From the NCBI GenBank assembly GCA_012932295.1, contig JAAONU010000013.1, positions 43,538,627 through 43,602,626 of the forward strand: a stretch of DNA of 64,000 nucleotides. Reading direction: 5' to 3'. The DNA is from Cyclina sinensis (Eukaryota > Mollusca > Bivalvia > Venerida > Veneridae). Position numbers and translations under genes: made by a program. Each line of letters opens with the position of its first letter. The stretch's first letter is position 1. Shown here in pieces: positions 35,830-48,120 of this stretch. Under the pieces are notes generated by a model that saw nothing but the letters and a program-made list of their open reading frames with translations, ran no database searches and was not told the origin of the DNA.

Positions 35830-36560
35830 TTTATTTAATGGCTGATTTCTGCCCTTAGCGTTTCGGTCTCAAGTCGCCAGACGGCGTGTTTTCATCTCGT
35901 TGTCTTTTAGTGATTTCGCTTGCGTCGAAGCGACAACGCAAAACATGGAAAGGTGCTGATACGAAAAAGACGAGGTTTGAAGAGTCGCCGATGATGGCGC
36001 GGATTATGTTTCGTGTCGTTGTCTCGATTCTAGAGAAAAGACGTAATAACGCCGACACGACATCGCGCCGAACGGCACCTTTTCCTACCGGCGTCTTTTC
36101 GTGTTGTAGCGTTTCTGTGACGCATGGTAGATAATTCAAGAAAATGGACAAATTAATGCAAAAATAATGCAAAGAACTAGCACAAACGAGTAGACATTAT
36201 CCGTGTTGTACGCATGCTCCACAAAACGCCGACACTAAAAGGCGTCGATCGGTGCGTTGTCGTCTCGGCGTATTTATCTTATCGCTAGTGCAGAAGCGAA
36301 GGGTCGCCGATCGTCTTCTCGACGTTATTTCATCTTTTAGCCAGTGCCTTAGCGACGAAAATAAGACACGACATATATATTGCATTATCATCGGCACATC
36401 TTCTAAGTTCGTCTTTTAGTATTCGCTACTTCCATATTTCGCGTTGTTTCTTTGGCGCTAGCAAAAAGATAGAAAGACGACGAGACGACAACACGTCGGC
36501 GACTTTTCGCAACATCGCTAGCGCCGACAGGCTGGGGATAGTAATCAGCTGCAAAAAGCA
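35830..36560. repeat. CpG-rich patch of shuffled short repeats
   Basis: In an AT-rich neighbourhood, this stretch is dense in CG and built from recurring 8-15 base words in both orientations: GTCTTTTAGT, CGCCGACA, TCGTCTTTT, TTAGCGACGA, GACGACGAGACGAC, GCGTCGAAGCGAC. The words are not in tandem register, and many pairs could form short hairpins. It looks like a foldback or low-complexity element rather than a promoter island, but I cannot classify it. Confidence 0.5.
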
Positions 36561-37002
36561 TATGCCATTTTAAGATGCCTAAGCAAGAGTGAGATATGAG
36601 AAGGCATTTGTTGAAATCCGTAATTGCCATGAGATTAATTGTCTTGTATCAACTTACAGAAACAAAATTTCAAGGCTGATTAAGGATGAAACATTTCTGT
36701 CTGTCTTACTGTCAAGTGATGGGCAAACTCTGCGTTACAATGTAACAATCAAAGTCTTGAATTATGATAATTGTGTCCATCTTTTTTATCGAATATCTAA
36801 TAGGTCTTACCAATAATGTTTCAGAACTATTATATAGCTGCAATCAGTTTTGACATATTTGTAGTAAAGATAGATTAAGCAAAAGACCTTGAAGATTTCA
36901 TGCCCGATTATTTTTTATCACTTTAGATTTCTCAGACTTGCTTTTCACAATCAACAGCTCACTGTTACTGTTTCGGTACTCTACGAATTTCTTTTACTTT
37001 AG

Positions 37003-37346
37003 GGATAAGCCCGATAAATTTCCCGACATTTGATAACAGAGACTCAGAGAACGTGACCAAGGTGGTTGTATTTGGCAGACAGACACGAGCAGCGTACGTA
37101 AAGATAGTTGCTGACAACGCTAAAGGTTGGCTGTATCTGTATACCAATGAAACTGGACTATTTAAGTTTGGCGAGGCTGGGTCTGCCGTTTTTGTGGTCG
37201 ACAAGCACAGGACTTTGCATTGCGTAGGAATATGTACTGGAGGAAAAGTAGGAGACCCGTTTCTCTTTGTGATTGCTCCAATTGATATGATTTTAGAAAA
37301 TTTGGCGAAAGAGATCGGGAAACCATTGGAAATAGCATCTTTATGA
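37003..37346 (+). CDS. Trypsin-fold pseudoprotease, exon 2 (Ser replaced by Ala)
   Basis: The exon starts after TTTACTTTAG and joins exon 1 as FAG|ISPINF in phase 1, with the stop at 37344. The key motif reads KFGEAGSAVFVVD, at the place where active relatives have GDSG. The nucleophile position is Ala (codon 37176-37178, residue about 171), and a Ser sits two residues later (37182-37184). The C-terminal strand and helix follow: LHCVGICTGG...PFLFVIAPIDMILENLAKEIGKPLEI. The His and Asp of the triad are kept in exon 1, so catalysis by the usual mechanism is unlikely. A scaffold or sensor role fits better. This half matches the second exon of the minus-strand gene (DEGAAVFAVD...VVTPIQTILECFENKLGETLEL). 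Confidence 0.7.
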
Positions 37347-40034
37347 AATAGTACAACTGTCTTTATTGTAATTAACTCAGTGCATAATGTAACTTACAAT
37401 GCACTTCATACATTAATAGCCGGGACAAGTATCAACGACCAAGTAGGTAATTGATAGAAAATGGGAGAGAGGATTTAAAGTTATTTCAGGATTTTGTAAA
37501 GTAAACCTGTCTCAAAGAGTTCTAAAGCTAACCAGACACTTAAACAACACGTGTGTTCTGGATCGTTTTGGTCGTGTGTCGAATAATGATAAAGTGTTCA
37601 ATTAACATAATTAGGGTGCTTCTTCTGGAAAAAGTTAAATGTATCTCGATTAAATCATTTATGTAAACATTGACTTCACGTAGAAGAAAATTACAGAGAA
37701 TTTCGGATGAACACAACAGTATCATGAGTTTTACGAGATATTACATCAATTCATTGCAATCACCTTAAAGATAAGGAACTTTAAATATAAAAGATATGGA
37801 CATGAATCATCAAGGTTCTATCATGGTAGAATACATTTCCTTTCAACCATTTGAACATTTAAAGCAGACAACAGCGAGCGTTTCATGCTGGAAGCTAATA
37901 CCTTGAAGTCTGAGGCATGTATACATACTATTTAAATATGTAGAGGTAAATCAGCCAGTTTCTTTTTCTTTAAGGTTTAACATAAAGAGATTTAAAGTAA
38001 GTATTTAAAGAATCCCCGAATGTTTTGAAATAAATGGAGTTTGGAGGTAAGATCATTATAATTATCATGAACTAGTCAGTATGCTTGTATTACACATACT
38101 TGAGTATACTACACTGACATTAAAACACATGATTGAAAGGAAAAATATAATTTTGAGGTAGTAAAAGCTTCTTTAATCCACTTCATGTATTTTCTGAAGA
38201 AAAAATTCTTAAAGTGGATACACACTTGCCGTAATAAAATTCTAAGATATTTCGAGTTTGACATTCGCATGAATATTCTTCTTTTCTTGCAGACAGCAAG
38301 GACCAAGACCGTCCTATATAATGGTTACGTGTGAGGAAGAAACTAAGATTCGGCTGGTTAAAGGAAATACGATCGCTACGCCAAAACGTGCTGCATCCAA
38401 CCATTCAATGGTGATTTAGAGTTGGGACGCCGTCAAAATGTGCTTTGTTCCTTCTCTTTTGCGACATGATTAAATAAAGACGTCAAAAACATTACAGCTA
38501 CACACAGAAACGTCTAAACATAGGTGTTATAACTTAGCAACTCATATGCAGAAAGCTTGTGTCGAGAAGCTCAATTCAGATATCGCCATCATAGTTTGAC
38601 CAAGTTTCCACACTGTATCTTGTTTGTATATCTGTGCGCGGTCTTCAGGGATACGTTACTATAGAATGACTTCTTCAAGCTTTCGGTCACAGTCCGAACA
38701 ACAGTGCATTCAAGTTGCATTCAAGTTTTACAAGTAATCAAGCCTTAGACGCCAAGTTTTCAATGTTTCGTAGAAAGAAAACAGTTTGATTATAGAATGT
38801 CGCATGGGGTTGCAACTTGATTATACATTCAGCTTCTTGCAATCATCTGTTCATGTGTAACGTTTTCATAAAGTTATTCTGCACATTTTTGTTCTCGTAA
38901 AAGTACATACTCATCTAGATGTATCAATTTGAAGATATTACTCGTTTCTGGCCACAAATTTAATTGGTCAATAAGTAGACCTAGATTTAAGGTTAGTTAA
39001 AATACTTTACAAGATTCGTTCTGTCGACTTGAACTGTCAGAGATCTAGTGTTTCTACATCAGTTTGATAAATAAGGAATTTTATGATAATCTAAAATAAA
39101 GAAATCAAGTGCACATGACTGATAATTCAGATAAAGTAAGAGTACGAACAGAGATATTCCTTTCTTACGCATGTACATCCGTTGTTTTGAGTAAATACAG
39201 TAACGTTTCACTATTAAGATAAGTACGACTATTAGCAAACACGCCAAATTCTACAGTCTCGAAAAACCAAAGTCTGAAATTTGGAAAAAAAAATGTCCTT
39301 AATTTCGACTGATTCGTTATTAAGGTATACTTTCGGCTGGTCTTATTAGAGGAACTTTAAGAGTTCAACAGTGTGATAAGGAACAAGCTAACAAGGTTTT
39401 TTTTCATTTTTCTATTTCTTCTAAACGTTATATTTACAAGTCACTAGAGCATTATATTCAGTAAAAATACCATTTGCAGTGTAAAACATAGGTTTGTGAA
39501 TAAATGAAAATTATCATAAAATGTTTAAAAAAAACTAATATCTACAGTCATGTTTTTCAATGAACTAATGAACGTATACGTGACCCAAACCTTTGCAATC
39601 TCGATACAAATAAAGTACTTCTTTAATATGAATGCCGTAGTTATGAATTCTCAAAATATCCTCGGACTATAATATTTTATCGTTCCTTAACGAATATTGT
39701 TTTCTTTACGAAATCAACCTAATCAGGAGTACGAGCTAAATTCGATAATAATTGCGCCCAGAAAACTCGGTATTATAATCTCGACTCGTTAATACCCGTA
39801 ACGCAACACCTAATAACAAATTAGTGTCAGTATTTTAAATCGAACAATGACTTATTTCTTTGCTGAAATCCAAAACAAAGCAAGTTCATAAGCGTTTTGT
39901 AATGAAACCCAATGACAAAACGAAGTGCAAAGAAGTTCTTCAAAGGCGGCAACGTGACACAGTCAGAACAACTGTGGGTTAATACAACCAACCTCCCTGA
40001 TTTTTTTCTCAACCTAATTTCTGACAAGATATGT
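37347..40034. other. Intergenic region between convergent genes
   Basis: AT-rich. No ORF with recognisable domains, and no obvious tandem repeat. Both flanking genes end towards this stretch. Confidence 0.5.
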
Positions 40035-42377
40035 TCAACTCAGTTTGTCCAAATCAAAGGAAAGACATTTACAGGATTTAATTGCACGCATCAAGTCTCG
40101 CCGTTTACATTTTTCTGGTTTTCTCTTTCTCCACTCCCTTAGCATATAAAATATGACCACTGGCGTGCCTGAATCACGGTGTTGGCTTTTAATGTGTTCA
40201 ATATCAACACTGCTCAGTCCAAGTTCTAATCCCTAAGAGTTCCCAGTTATTCCCTATCGCCTGGGCTATTCTGCTTAACTCTTTCTCTGTTAAATCTGAA
40301 TTTTCTGAGTCAGTTTCTGGTGATATATCTTCACAAAACCACTCAGCATTTGCTTTAGTGACTGACACCGGATGACTTTCATTGTCCGGGCAACTGACTT
40401 TTGCTTGTGCTGAAAGAGATTCAAGGTCATAAGATCTTCTGCTTCCAGTTCCAGAATGATCTGGGTGATTACATTTGTAATAGATTTTGAATGGTTTGTT
40501 CCTTTCATCGCTATGGAGTTTTCCGAATTCATGGGTTATAACTAACTCTACAAACTCGCGAAAATGGAAGCAAACTGTTGCTTCAACCTCTGATGGTGGG
40601 CATTGACTAACAACTGAAAGTTCTATTCCTTTTCTTTCTTTGACTGCAATTTGGCCGGCATGTTGAAAGTTTAATTTAAAGAATCCAACATTTTGAAAAA
40701 CCAAGTACTGGTCTTTGAACCCAATAGGTGGCCACCTCCCTAGCGCCGCCGCTATGATTCTCTCATATATAATATTTAGTATCTCTTCATGTTCAAGATT
40801 AAAGCCCAAGATCGCTCTCGTACACTGTTTCCCTCTTAGAAAAGATCGCCAAACTTCCTCCTGGCAGTTCCTTTTCAGTAAGCTTGGGATCATGTACATG
40901 TTTAAGCCTACTAATTCTTTTGTGCTTTCATCTGTTTCCTTCAATTCCGATAAAATTCTGTGTCGCTCAAGAAATTTTAATAAAATACTGGAGTTCTCGA
41001 AAAAGTCCTTCTCTCCATCCTTTTTCCATACTTCCGTCAACAGATCATTTTCTAATACTGCTGTTTCAAACAGTTTATCCCAGAGCGGTTGAAGCTTTAC
41101 GTTCCATTTGCAGAAAGATTTCGACGTTATTATACATCTAAATGCATCAATAAGGTATGAAGGGTTAACAACAATATATTCTTTAAGCAACTTTTCGTCA
41201 AAGTAAACAAGAGTACCTTTGGCATGGTGATATTTGAGAAATAGCTTTAGTTGTCCCGTTTCTTTAATTGGCTGATCAAGCTCAGCGTCAAGTTGTTTCA
41301 TCTCATCAAATGTTACAATGTTTTTCTGTCTTATCTGTAGCAATGCCATTTCAAGGGGAATCCATTTTGCTGGAAGCTTTTTGTTTGAAGAATTCTTCAA
41401 TCCAATTTCGTATATCGTTTTTCTTAGCTCATCAACTTTTTGATCACCCTCATCAACAGGCTGCAATAGCAAAGGTTTTCCCATATATGTGGTTTCTAGC
41501 CTTAGTACCTGCAAATAAATCTATTATTTCTTCAAATTTTGCATCTACATCGCCTTGAAATTTGTCTCTATGTGTTCCAACGAGTATAACCGTGGGCTGC
41601 AGCCCATCTTCCGTTCCGACAAATGCATGTATTGAATTTAGCCAGAATAACAAACTATTTTTCATTTTGTCTTTTCGATCCTGAAAGTCATAATCAACCA
41701 ATATGCTCTCAAGGTCCTTTGTTAAGTCAAAAACAAGGAGATATATTGCATCTCTGGAATGAAAGATCTGATGTGTTGCATAATATATGAACTGACCACC
41801 AAAGTCCCAAAATGTTGCCATTAATTCGTCAGGGGGTAACGTAGTCTCACTAGATCGAAAGTGGTCCGAAAACTGTCTCATCAAGGATTCATTTTTTACA
41901 TTCGCCGTGTCAGCTGACGGCACGTTTGAGCAACCACTTTCTTCCTGTCTACTGCCGTAAGAAGGCAGGCAAGTATCTTCAGTGGTTGAATTGTCTGTCA
42001 AAGAACACTCTTTAAGTTCCATCATTGCTTCAGCCTTGTACCTTGGATGTCGTTTGATCAGCGGTATTCGATGATTTCTCCAGTTCAGCTTTCGCTATAT
42101 TTACCAAACGTCCAAGGCATCCTTTCTGTGCATCTGTGCCTTCACAACTGATCCATTCAGACGGCGTCATTTTACATTCTCTGATATGTACATCTATGCC
42201 ATCAGTACTTTCAATGCCCTTTAAATCTCGATTGAGCAGTCTTCTGGTCAAAGTTGTTTTCCCCTCAGCATAAAAACCTACAATATTTACCCGTATATGT
42301 CTGTCATTTTCTTCCCCCTCACGCAAAGCCTGTTGGAACAATTCTGCTTCTCTGAGATCAAAGTCAGAATCATCAAC
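40035..42377 (-). CDS. ROCO-type protein, main exon: Roc GTPase, COR, Death domain (three +1 frameshifts)
   Basis: The exon starts after TTTTACAG (42378) in phase 0. Roc domain: P-loop VGFYAEGKTTLTRRLL (about 42240-42290), G3 WDFGGQ (about 41795-41812) and G4-like GTHRDK (about 41562-41580). COR: from DEGDQKVDELRKTIYEIG through LPAKWIPLEMAL and LVYFDEKLLKEYIVVNPSYLI (about 41440-40700). A Cys/His segment (YYKCNHPDHS...CPDNESHPV) and an acidic linker follow. The Death domain starts LTEKELSRIAQAIGNNWELLG and continues in another frame as LELGLSSVDIEHIKSQ...VIFYMLREWRKRK...LMRAIKSC, with its stop at 40035-40037. Frame breaks, each explained by one extra base, lie at about 42041-42050, 41454-41466 and 40226-40231. 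Roc-COR proteins are GTP-regulated dimerising signalling proteins. With a Death domain, a cell-death or immune role is likely (inference). The breaks may mean pseudogene or assembly errors. Confidence 0.75.
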
Positions 42378-42685
42378 CTGTAAAACATCTACATTTCAAT
42401 ATTATATATACAGATACAATATAAAAACTCACAAACTACAATATACTAACTCCTTATTATAACAATTACAATTCAGGGTCACTATTGAGAAGTAAGGTAT
42501 TATTTTCTTGGATATTCACCATTTGTTTCAGGTTATACTTTTCTGATTTTCAAATACATGTAGAATATACATGATATTTTGTGAGATTTTATCTACTAGA
42601 TATAAGATTCTGTTAAAACTGAAGAAGTAGCCAGACTTAGGTAGTTAGGTCTTTGGATATGCATGAAAGAAATCAAAAGTTATAC
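42378..42685 (-). other. Intron of ROCO-type gene
   Basis: A phase-0 intron of 308 bases between CAAG|GTATAA and TTTTACAG|GTTGAT. AT-rich, nothing else seen. Confidence 0.7.
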
Positions 42686-43143
42686 CTTGTTTTCAGACAA
42701 ATCAAGTTCGAGTGTTTCTCCAAGCTTGTTTTCAAAACATTCAAGAATCGTTTGAATTGGTGTAACAACCACTGTTTTCCCAATTGAGATCAGACGACAG
42801 ATCATGCCAATGTAAAACAATCGGCAATCTTTATCAACTGCAAACACTGCAGCTCCTTCATCTCCATCGCTTGCAAACTTATCATCAGACACTGAATGAA
42901 CAAGTAACTGTTGTTTTAAAGTTATTATCTTAATTCGACGTAACTCGTGTTGGTGGCTCTTAATTGTGTTGTCACTGATATAAGCGCCATTATGCTGCAA
43001 AATGAGCTGTCCTACAGTAACCCCCGTGGAAAAGCCAATTTTGATGATTTGAAGTTGCCTTTCCTTCACATCTTCCGGTCGTAATTTTCTTGCATCGATG
43101 ACTCCTGCTATTTCGATTTCTAAAAAACGAGGCGCATTGATTC
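42686..43143 (-). CDS. ROCO-type gene, exon with second half of trypsin-fold module (Ser replaced by Glu)
   Basis: This exon lies between CACTGCAG and GTATAA. It joins the previous exon as KSG|INAPRF in phase 1. It encodes QIIKIGFSTGVTVGQLILQHNG...DGDEGAAVFAVDKDCRLFYIG...VVTPIQTILECFENKLGETLEL. Aligned with GDSG of active proteases, the nucleophile is Glu (GAA codon at 42857-42859 read on minus), followed by GAAVF. With the Ser gone the module cannot be a normal serine protease. It probably serves as an N-terminal interaction domain for the Roc-COR-Death part. It is similar in order and spacing to exon 2 of the plus-strand gene at 37003-37346. Confidence 0.72.
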
Positions 43144-44740
43144 CTGCAGTGACAAAACATAAAACCAAGTTAAAAGAACGTTTTCTTTCTTATCAACCAC
43201 GGAAAGGCCAGTTAACGTACCTTTGTTTTTCCTACAATTGTTATCTGTATGAAATATTTTCTTTCTGTGCGCCCGTTTTTGCTTTTCATTCAGGGTATAT
43301 CTCATTAATCATTCCAGATAGCGATTTTGATTCTAGTTTGACAGAGATTTGAAGAATTATAGGAGGAAAGACCCCTGGAAAGCTTGTCTCAATCTTTATT
43401 ATCTTTACTTGTCTCTTTTTCAGAACACTGGAATAACTTTACACAAGAAATAAAAATAGAGTTTCATTAGGAACCATAGCTTTATAATGTTCTACCCAAT
43501 ATCATTATTTGCTATAACTCGAGAAAACCCCGTGCAGAGACAAGGTACAATAGCGGAAGTAACACGTATGGGAGTTTGAAAGCTGAATCATGCATTGCCA
43601 TATTTTATTGCATCGTTTTTTGTAAACATGTATCTATTTTAAATGCATAAAGACCGGACATACAAATGTTTTGTACAAGCTGACTGCAAATGTTCTGCAT
43701 CATTTTGCAAACTCGGGAAAAAGCCACAGAAATTATGAACAAGCCAGCACTTGTCTAAAGAGCGAATGCAATGTGAAGCGTAGCACATAAATTATCTTGA
43801 CTCATCGTTCCATTTACCAAGTCATTTTTACAGATCTTTTGATTTGTTGAGATGTTACTCCACTAAATGTTATCTGAAGGACACTTTTTTGTTGGCTAAT
43901 AATGATTCATGTGAGTTTGCTCTAAAATCTTAAAATCTTGGCTTCTTCAACAGCAGTATCAAACAATGGAAAAAAATCATCTTCAGTAAAATAACTGGTT
44001 GAGAAATATGTGCACAATCAGTTAAGGAAGTACCACGGATAAGCCGCAAATCAGAGGTTCGCTCTCCTCGACTGGATTTACAGTATTCAAGTATCACTGT
44101 TGACCCTAATTTTGTGTTCTTAAGAGTCGCACTGTTTTAATATGCTCAGTTTCTCTCTGTTTTAGCGAAAACAACTGGTTAATTAAAAGATAAACAATCA
44201 AAATGAACAAATGAGTGCTTGAACAAACAACTTTTTTGGTCTCTGAAAGTTTTTTTTTGCTGCGAAAAAAGTCAGATCGCGATAATAAAAGACAAAAACA
44301 AAAAGTGGCCAATATTACCTCAAATACAAAACCAAAAGCTTTCTCTCTTTAACTTTTGAATCATTTGCCTGTATTGAATTCTCTAATAATAACAAATAAG
44401 AATTTTGTCCTTACATTATTTTAATGTTAATTATTGACAGTTTCAACAGATTTTGTCAAATGACATATTACCTTAAGTCTGAAAGTCGGGACAGGCATTC
44501 CAACACATGGCTCATGTGTTGTTATAATTTGACTTTTTTGGTCCATTATATAAGGGATTGCAAATTTAGTATAGCAATCTTTAGTTTATTCTTGTTTATA
44601 CTTAATGTCGCTACATTACATTTAAGTATCCTTTTCCGGATGAAGAAAGCGAATAAAGAGATTCATCTGAAATATGTGCGTAAGAAGAATTAAGGATGCA
44701 AATAAGATTTTAAAAAGGACAAGTCGTTTAAATATCTCAC
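43144..44740 (-). other. Intron of ROCO-type gene (within the protease-fold module)
   Basis: A phase-1 intron of about 1.6 kb at the same module position as the intron of the plus-strand paralogue. AT-rich, no clear repeat or gene. Confidence 0.65.
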
Positions 44741-45103
44741 CCGATTTAATTAATTGTTCCGTTTTTATACGAGGGCCCGTCGGTACGAATTCTCTGTTTA
44801 TCTCTACCAAAGCAGCATCGACATTTTCAGAGAATTCGTCAGCAACAACCTCTCCACAAGAGTGTGTAACTTCAGGTAGATTTTCCTCTGGCTTCGGAAC
44901 ATGTATCAATTTTGAGCCGATAATTCTATTTTCTTGAGTTGCCAGCGATCCAAACACGTGCCTTACTGTCAGAAAGCAAGACTTCCCTGTTACTTTTGTT
45001 CTTAGGAGCGGACCAACAGAAACGGTTCTTTGTCTGTCTATTGGGCGCACACCACGGCCAAAGTTAACTTGACCATTGTATACCTCAGTTTGCCTGGATT
45101 TGC
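44741..45103 (-). CDS. ROCO-type gene, exon with first half of trypsin-fold module
   Basis: The exon starts after CTTTTATTTTTCAG (acceptor at 45104) with its first codon split (phase 1) and ends AAATCGG|GTGAGA. It encodes KSRQTEVYNGQVNFGRGVRP...SVGPLLRTKVTGKSCFLTVRHVF, with a histidine in the place of the catalytic His (RHVF, about 44952-44969). It then gives ENVDAALVEI, with the expected Asp (about 44803-44822). No initiator ATG lies in this frame within the exon, so an upstream exon is required. A phase-compatible candidate is at 59095-59107. The module is paralogous to 34986-35324. Confidence 0.7.
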
Positions 45104-45424
45104 CTGAAAAATAAAAGAATGAACAACAATTTCTCTTATAGCACTGAATGGAAGATAAATTGGCAGAAATGCTTCATGCCTAAATCTTTACTTGTTGCCA
45201 TGGTGACTAGAGGTTATAAACTGAACAGAACATTCAGTTTATTTGAAACCATCATGCCCAGTGCTCTGAAATGTAACAGTTCAATCACAGAATTTTCAAA
45301 TAATCGCTTATAAACTCAAAATAATTATCACATGTTTATATTACAGTACATATTAAAACTTTTTAAAATGTTTTTGTCTACAATAAATTCCCTAAAAAAA
45401 GTGGTGTCTGCAAATTCAATTGCC
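45104..45424. other. Intron sequence next to the large minisatellite
   Basis: Upstream of the first recognised ROCO exon. A 64-codon plus-strand ORF has no recognisable content. Confidence 0.45.
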
Positions 45425-46840
45425 TAAGGCTTTGGTGTGGTTAGCAAAGTCAATCACCTTGAGCTTTGATGGTCAGCAAAGTCAATCGCCTAGAGCTTTA
45501 ATAGTCAGCACAGTGAATCACCTAGAGTTTTGATGGTAAACAAAGTCAGTTAATCGCCTAGAGCTTTCATGATCAACAAAGTCCATCGACTAGAGTTCTG
45601 ATGGTCAGAAAAGTCAATCGGATAGAGCTTTGATGGTCAGCAAAGTCAATTGTCTAGAGCTATGGTGGTCAGCAAAGTCAATCGTCTTGAACTTTGTTCG
45701 GCAAAGTCGATTGTCTAGAGCTCTGATGGTCAGCAAAGTCAATCGCCTAGAGTATTGATGGTCAACAAAGGCAATCACCTAGAGTACTGATGGTCAGCAA
45801 AGGCAATCACCTAGAGTATTGATGGTCAGCAATGGCAATCGCCTAGAGTATTGATGGTCAACAAAGGCAATCACCTAGAGTACTGATGGTCAGCAATGGC
45901 AATCACCTAGAGTATTGATGGTCAGCAATGGCAATCACCTAGAGTATTGATGGTCAGCAAAGGCAATCACCTAGAGTATTGATGGTCAGCAAAGGCAATC
46001 ACCTAGAGTATTGATGGTCAGCAATGGCAATCACCTAGAGTATTGATGGTCAGCAATGGCAATCACCTAGAGTATTGATGGTCAACAAAGGCAATCACCT
46101 AGAGTACTGATGGTCAGCAAAGGCAATCACCTAGAGTATTGATGGTCAGCAATGGCAATTGCCTAGAGTATTGATGGTCAACAAAGGCAATCACCTAGAG
46201 TATTGATGGTCAGCAAAGGCAATCACCTAGAGTATTGATGGTCAGCAAAGGCAATCACCTAGAGTATTGATGGTCAGCAATGGCAATCACCTAGAGTACT
46301 GATGGTCAGCAAAAGAAATCACCTGGAGCTTTGATGGTCAGCAATGGCAATCACCTAGAGTATTGATGGTCAGCAATGGCAATCACCTAGAGTATTGATG
46401 GTCAGCAATGGCAATCACCTAGAGTATTGATGGTCAGCAATGGCAATCACCTAGAGTATTGATGGTCAGCAATGGCAATCACCTAGAGTATTGATGGTCA
46501 ACAAAGGCAATCACCTAGAGTATTGATGGTCAGCAATGGCAATCACCTAGAGTATTGATGGTCAGCAATGGCAATAACCTAGAGTATTGATGGTCAGCAA
46601 TGGCAATCACCTAGAGTACTGATGGTCAGCAAAAGAAATCACCTGGAGCTTTAATGGTCAGCAATGGCAATCACCTAGAGTATTGATGGTCAGCAATGGC
46701 AATCACCTAGAGTATTGATGGTCAGCAATGGCAATCACCTAGAGTATTGATGGTCAGCAATGGCAATCACCTAGAGTATTGATGGTCAGCAATGGCAATC
46801 ACCTAGAGTATTGATGGTCAGCAATGGCAATCACCTAGAG

Positions 46841-47665
46841 TATTGATGGTCAACAAAGGCAATCACCTAGAGTATTGATGGTCAGCAAAGGCAATCACCA
46901 AGAGTATTGATGGTCAGCAATGGCAATCACCTAGAGTATTGATGGTCAGCAATGGCAATCACCTAGAGTATTGATGGTCAGCAATGGCAATCACCTAGAG
47001 TATTGATGGTCAGCAATGGCAATCACCTAGAGTATTGATGGTCAACAAAGGCAATCACCTAGAGTATTGATGGTCAGCAATGGCAATCACCTAGAGTATT
47101 GATGGTCAGCAATGGCAATCACCTAGAGTATTGATGGTCAGCAAAGGCAATCACCTAGAGTATTGATGGTCAGCAATGGCAATCACCTAGAGTATTGATG
47201 GTCAACAAAGGCAATCGCCTAGAGTATTGATGGTCAGCAATGGCAATCACCTAGAGTATTGATGGTCAGCAATGGCAATCACCTAGAGTACTGATGGTTA
47301 GCAAAGGCAATCGCCTAGAGTATTGATGGTCAGCAAAGAAAATCACCTAGAGTACTGATGGTTAGCAAAGGCAATCGCCTAGAGTATTGATGGTCAACAA
47401 AGGCAATCACCTAGAGTATTGATGGTCAACAAAGGCAATCACCTAGAGTACTGATGGTCAGCAATGGCAATCACCTAGAGTATTGATGGTCAGCAATGGC
47501 AATCACCTAGAGTATTGATGGTCAGCAATGGCAATCACCTAGAGTAATGATGATCAGCAATGGCAATCACCTAGAGTACTGATTGTCAGCAAAAGAAATC
47601 ACCTGGAGCTTTGATGGTCAGCAATGGCAATCACCTAGAGTATTGATGGTCAGCAATGGCAATCA
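46841..47665. repeat. Higher-order block of array 2, repeated at 48601-49425
   Basis: Variant units occur in the same order 1760 bases later, which is 55 units of 32 bp. Examples are CAACAAAGGC at 46851 and 48611, CTGATGGTTAGC at 47291 and 49051, and TAATGATGATC at 47545 and 49305. Only scattered base changes separate the two copies. Confidence 0.9.
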
Positions 47666-48120
47666 CCTAGAGTATTGATGGTCAGCAATGGCAATCACCT
47701 AGAGTATTGATGGTCAGCAATGGCAATCACCTTGAGTATTGATGGTCAGCAAAGGCAATCACCTAGAGTACTGATGGTCAGCAATGGCAATCACCTAGAG
47801 TAATGATGATCAGCAATGGCAATCACCTAGAGTACTGATTGTCAGCAAAAGAAATCACCAGGAGCTTTGATGGTCAGCAATGGCAATCACCAAGAGTATT
47901 GATGGTCAGCAATGGCAATCACCTAGAGTATTGATGGTCAGCAATGGCAATCACCTAGAGTAATGATGATCAGCAATGGCAATCACCTAGAGTACTGATT
48001 GTCAGCAAAAGAAATCACCTGGAGCTTTGATGGTCAGCAATGGCAATCACCAAGAGTATTGATGGTCAGCAATGGCAATCACCTAGAGTATTGATGGTCA
48101 GCAATGGCAATCACCTAGAG

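Larger units (their letters stand above)
35325..37002 (+). other. Intron of pseudoprotease gene, with SINE and CpG-rich patch
   Basis: Phase-1 intron between GTATAA and TTTACTTTAG. It contains a tRNA-derived SINE (35560-35803) and a peculiar CpG-rich patch of short mixed repeats (35830-36560). The rest is AT-rich. Confidence 0.65.

Noticed and set aside
40204..41466. Programmed +1 frameshifting of the antizyme kind in the ROCO gene (TGT TGA T at two ORF ends)
   Set aside because: In the first and third breaks the conserved protein already requires the new frame upstream of the stop, so the shift is not at the TGA. Plain one-base insertions explain all three sites better.
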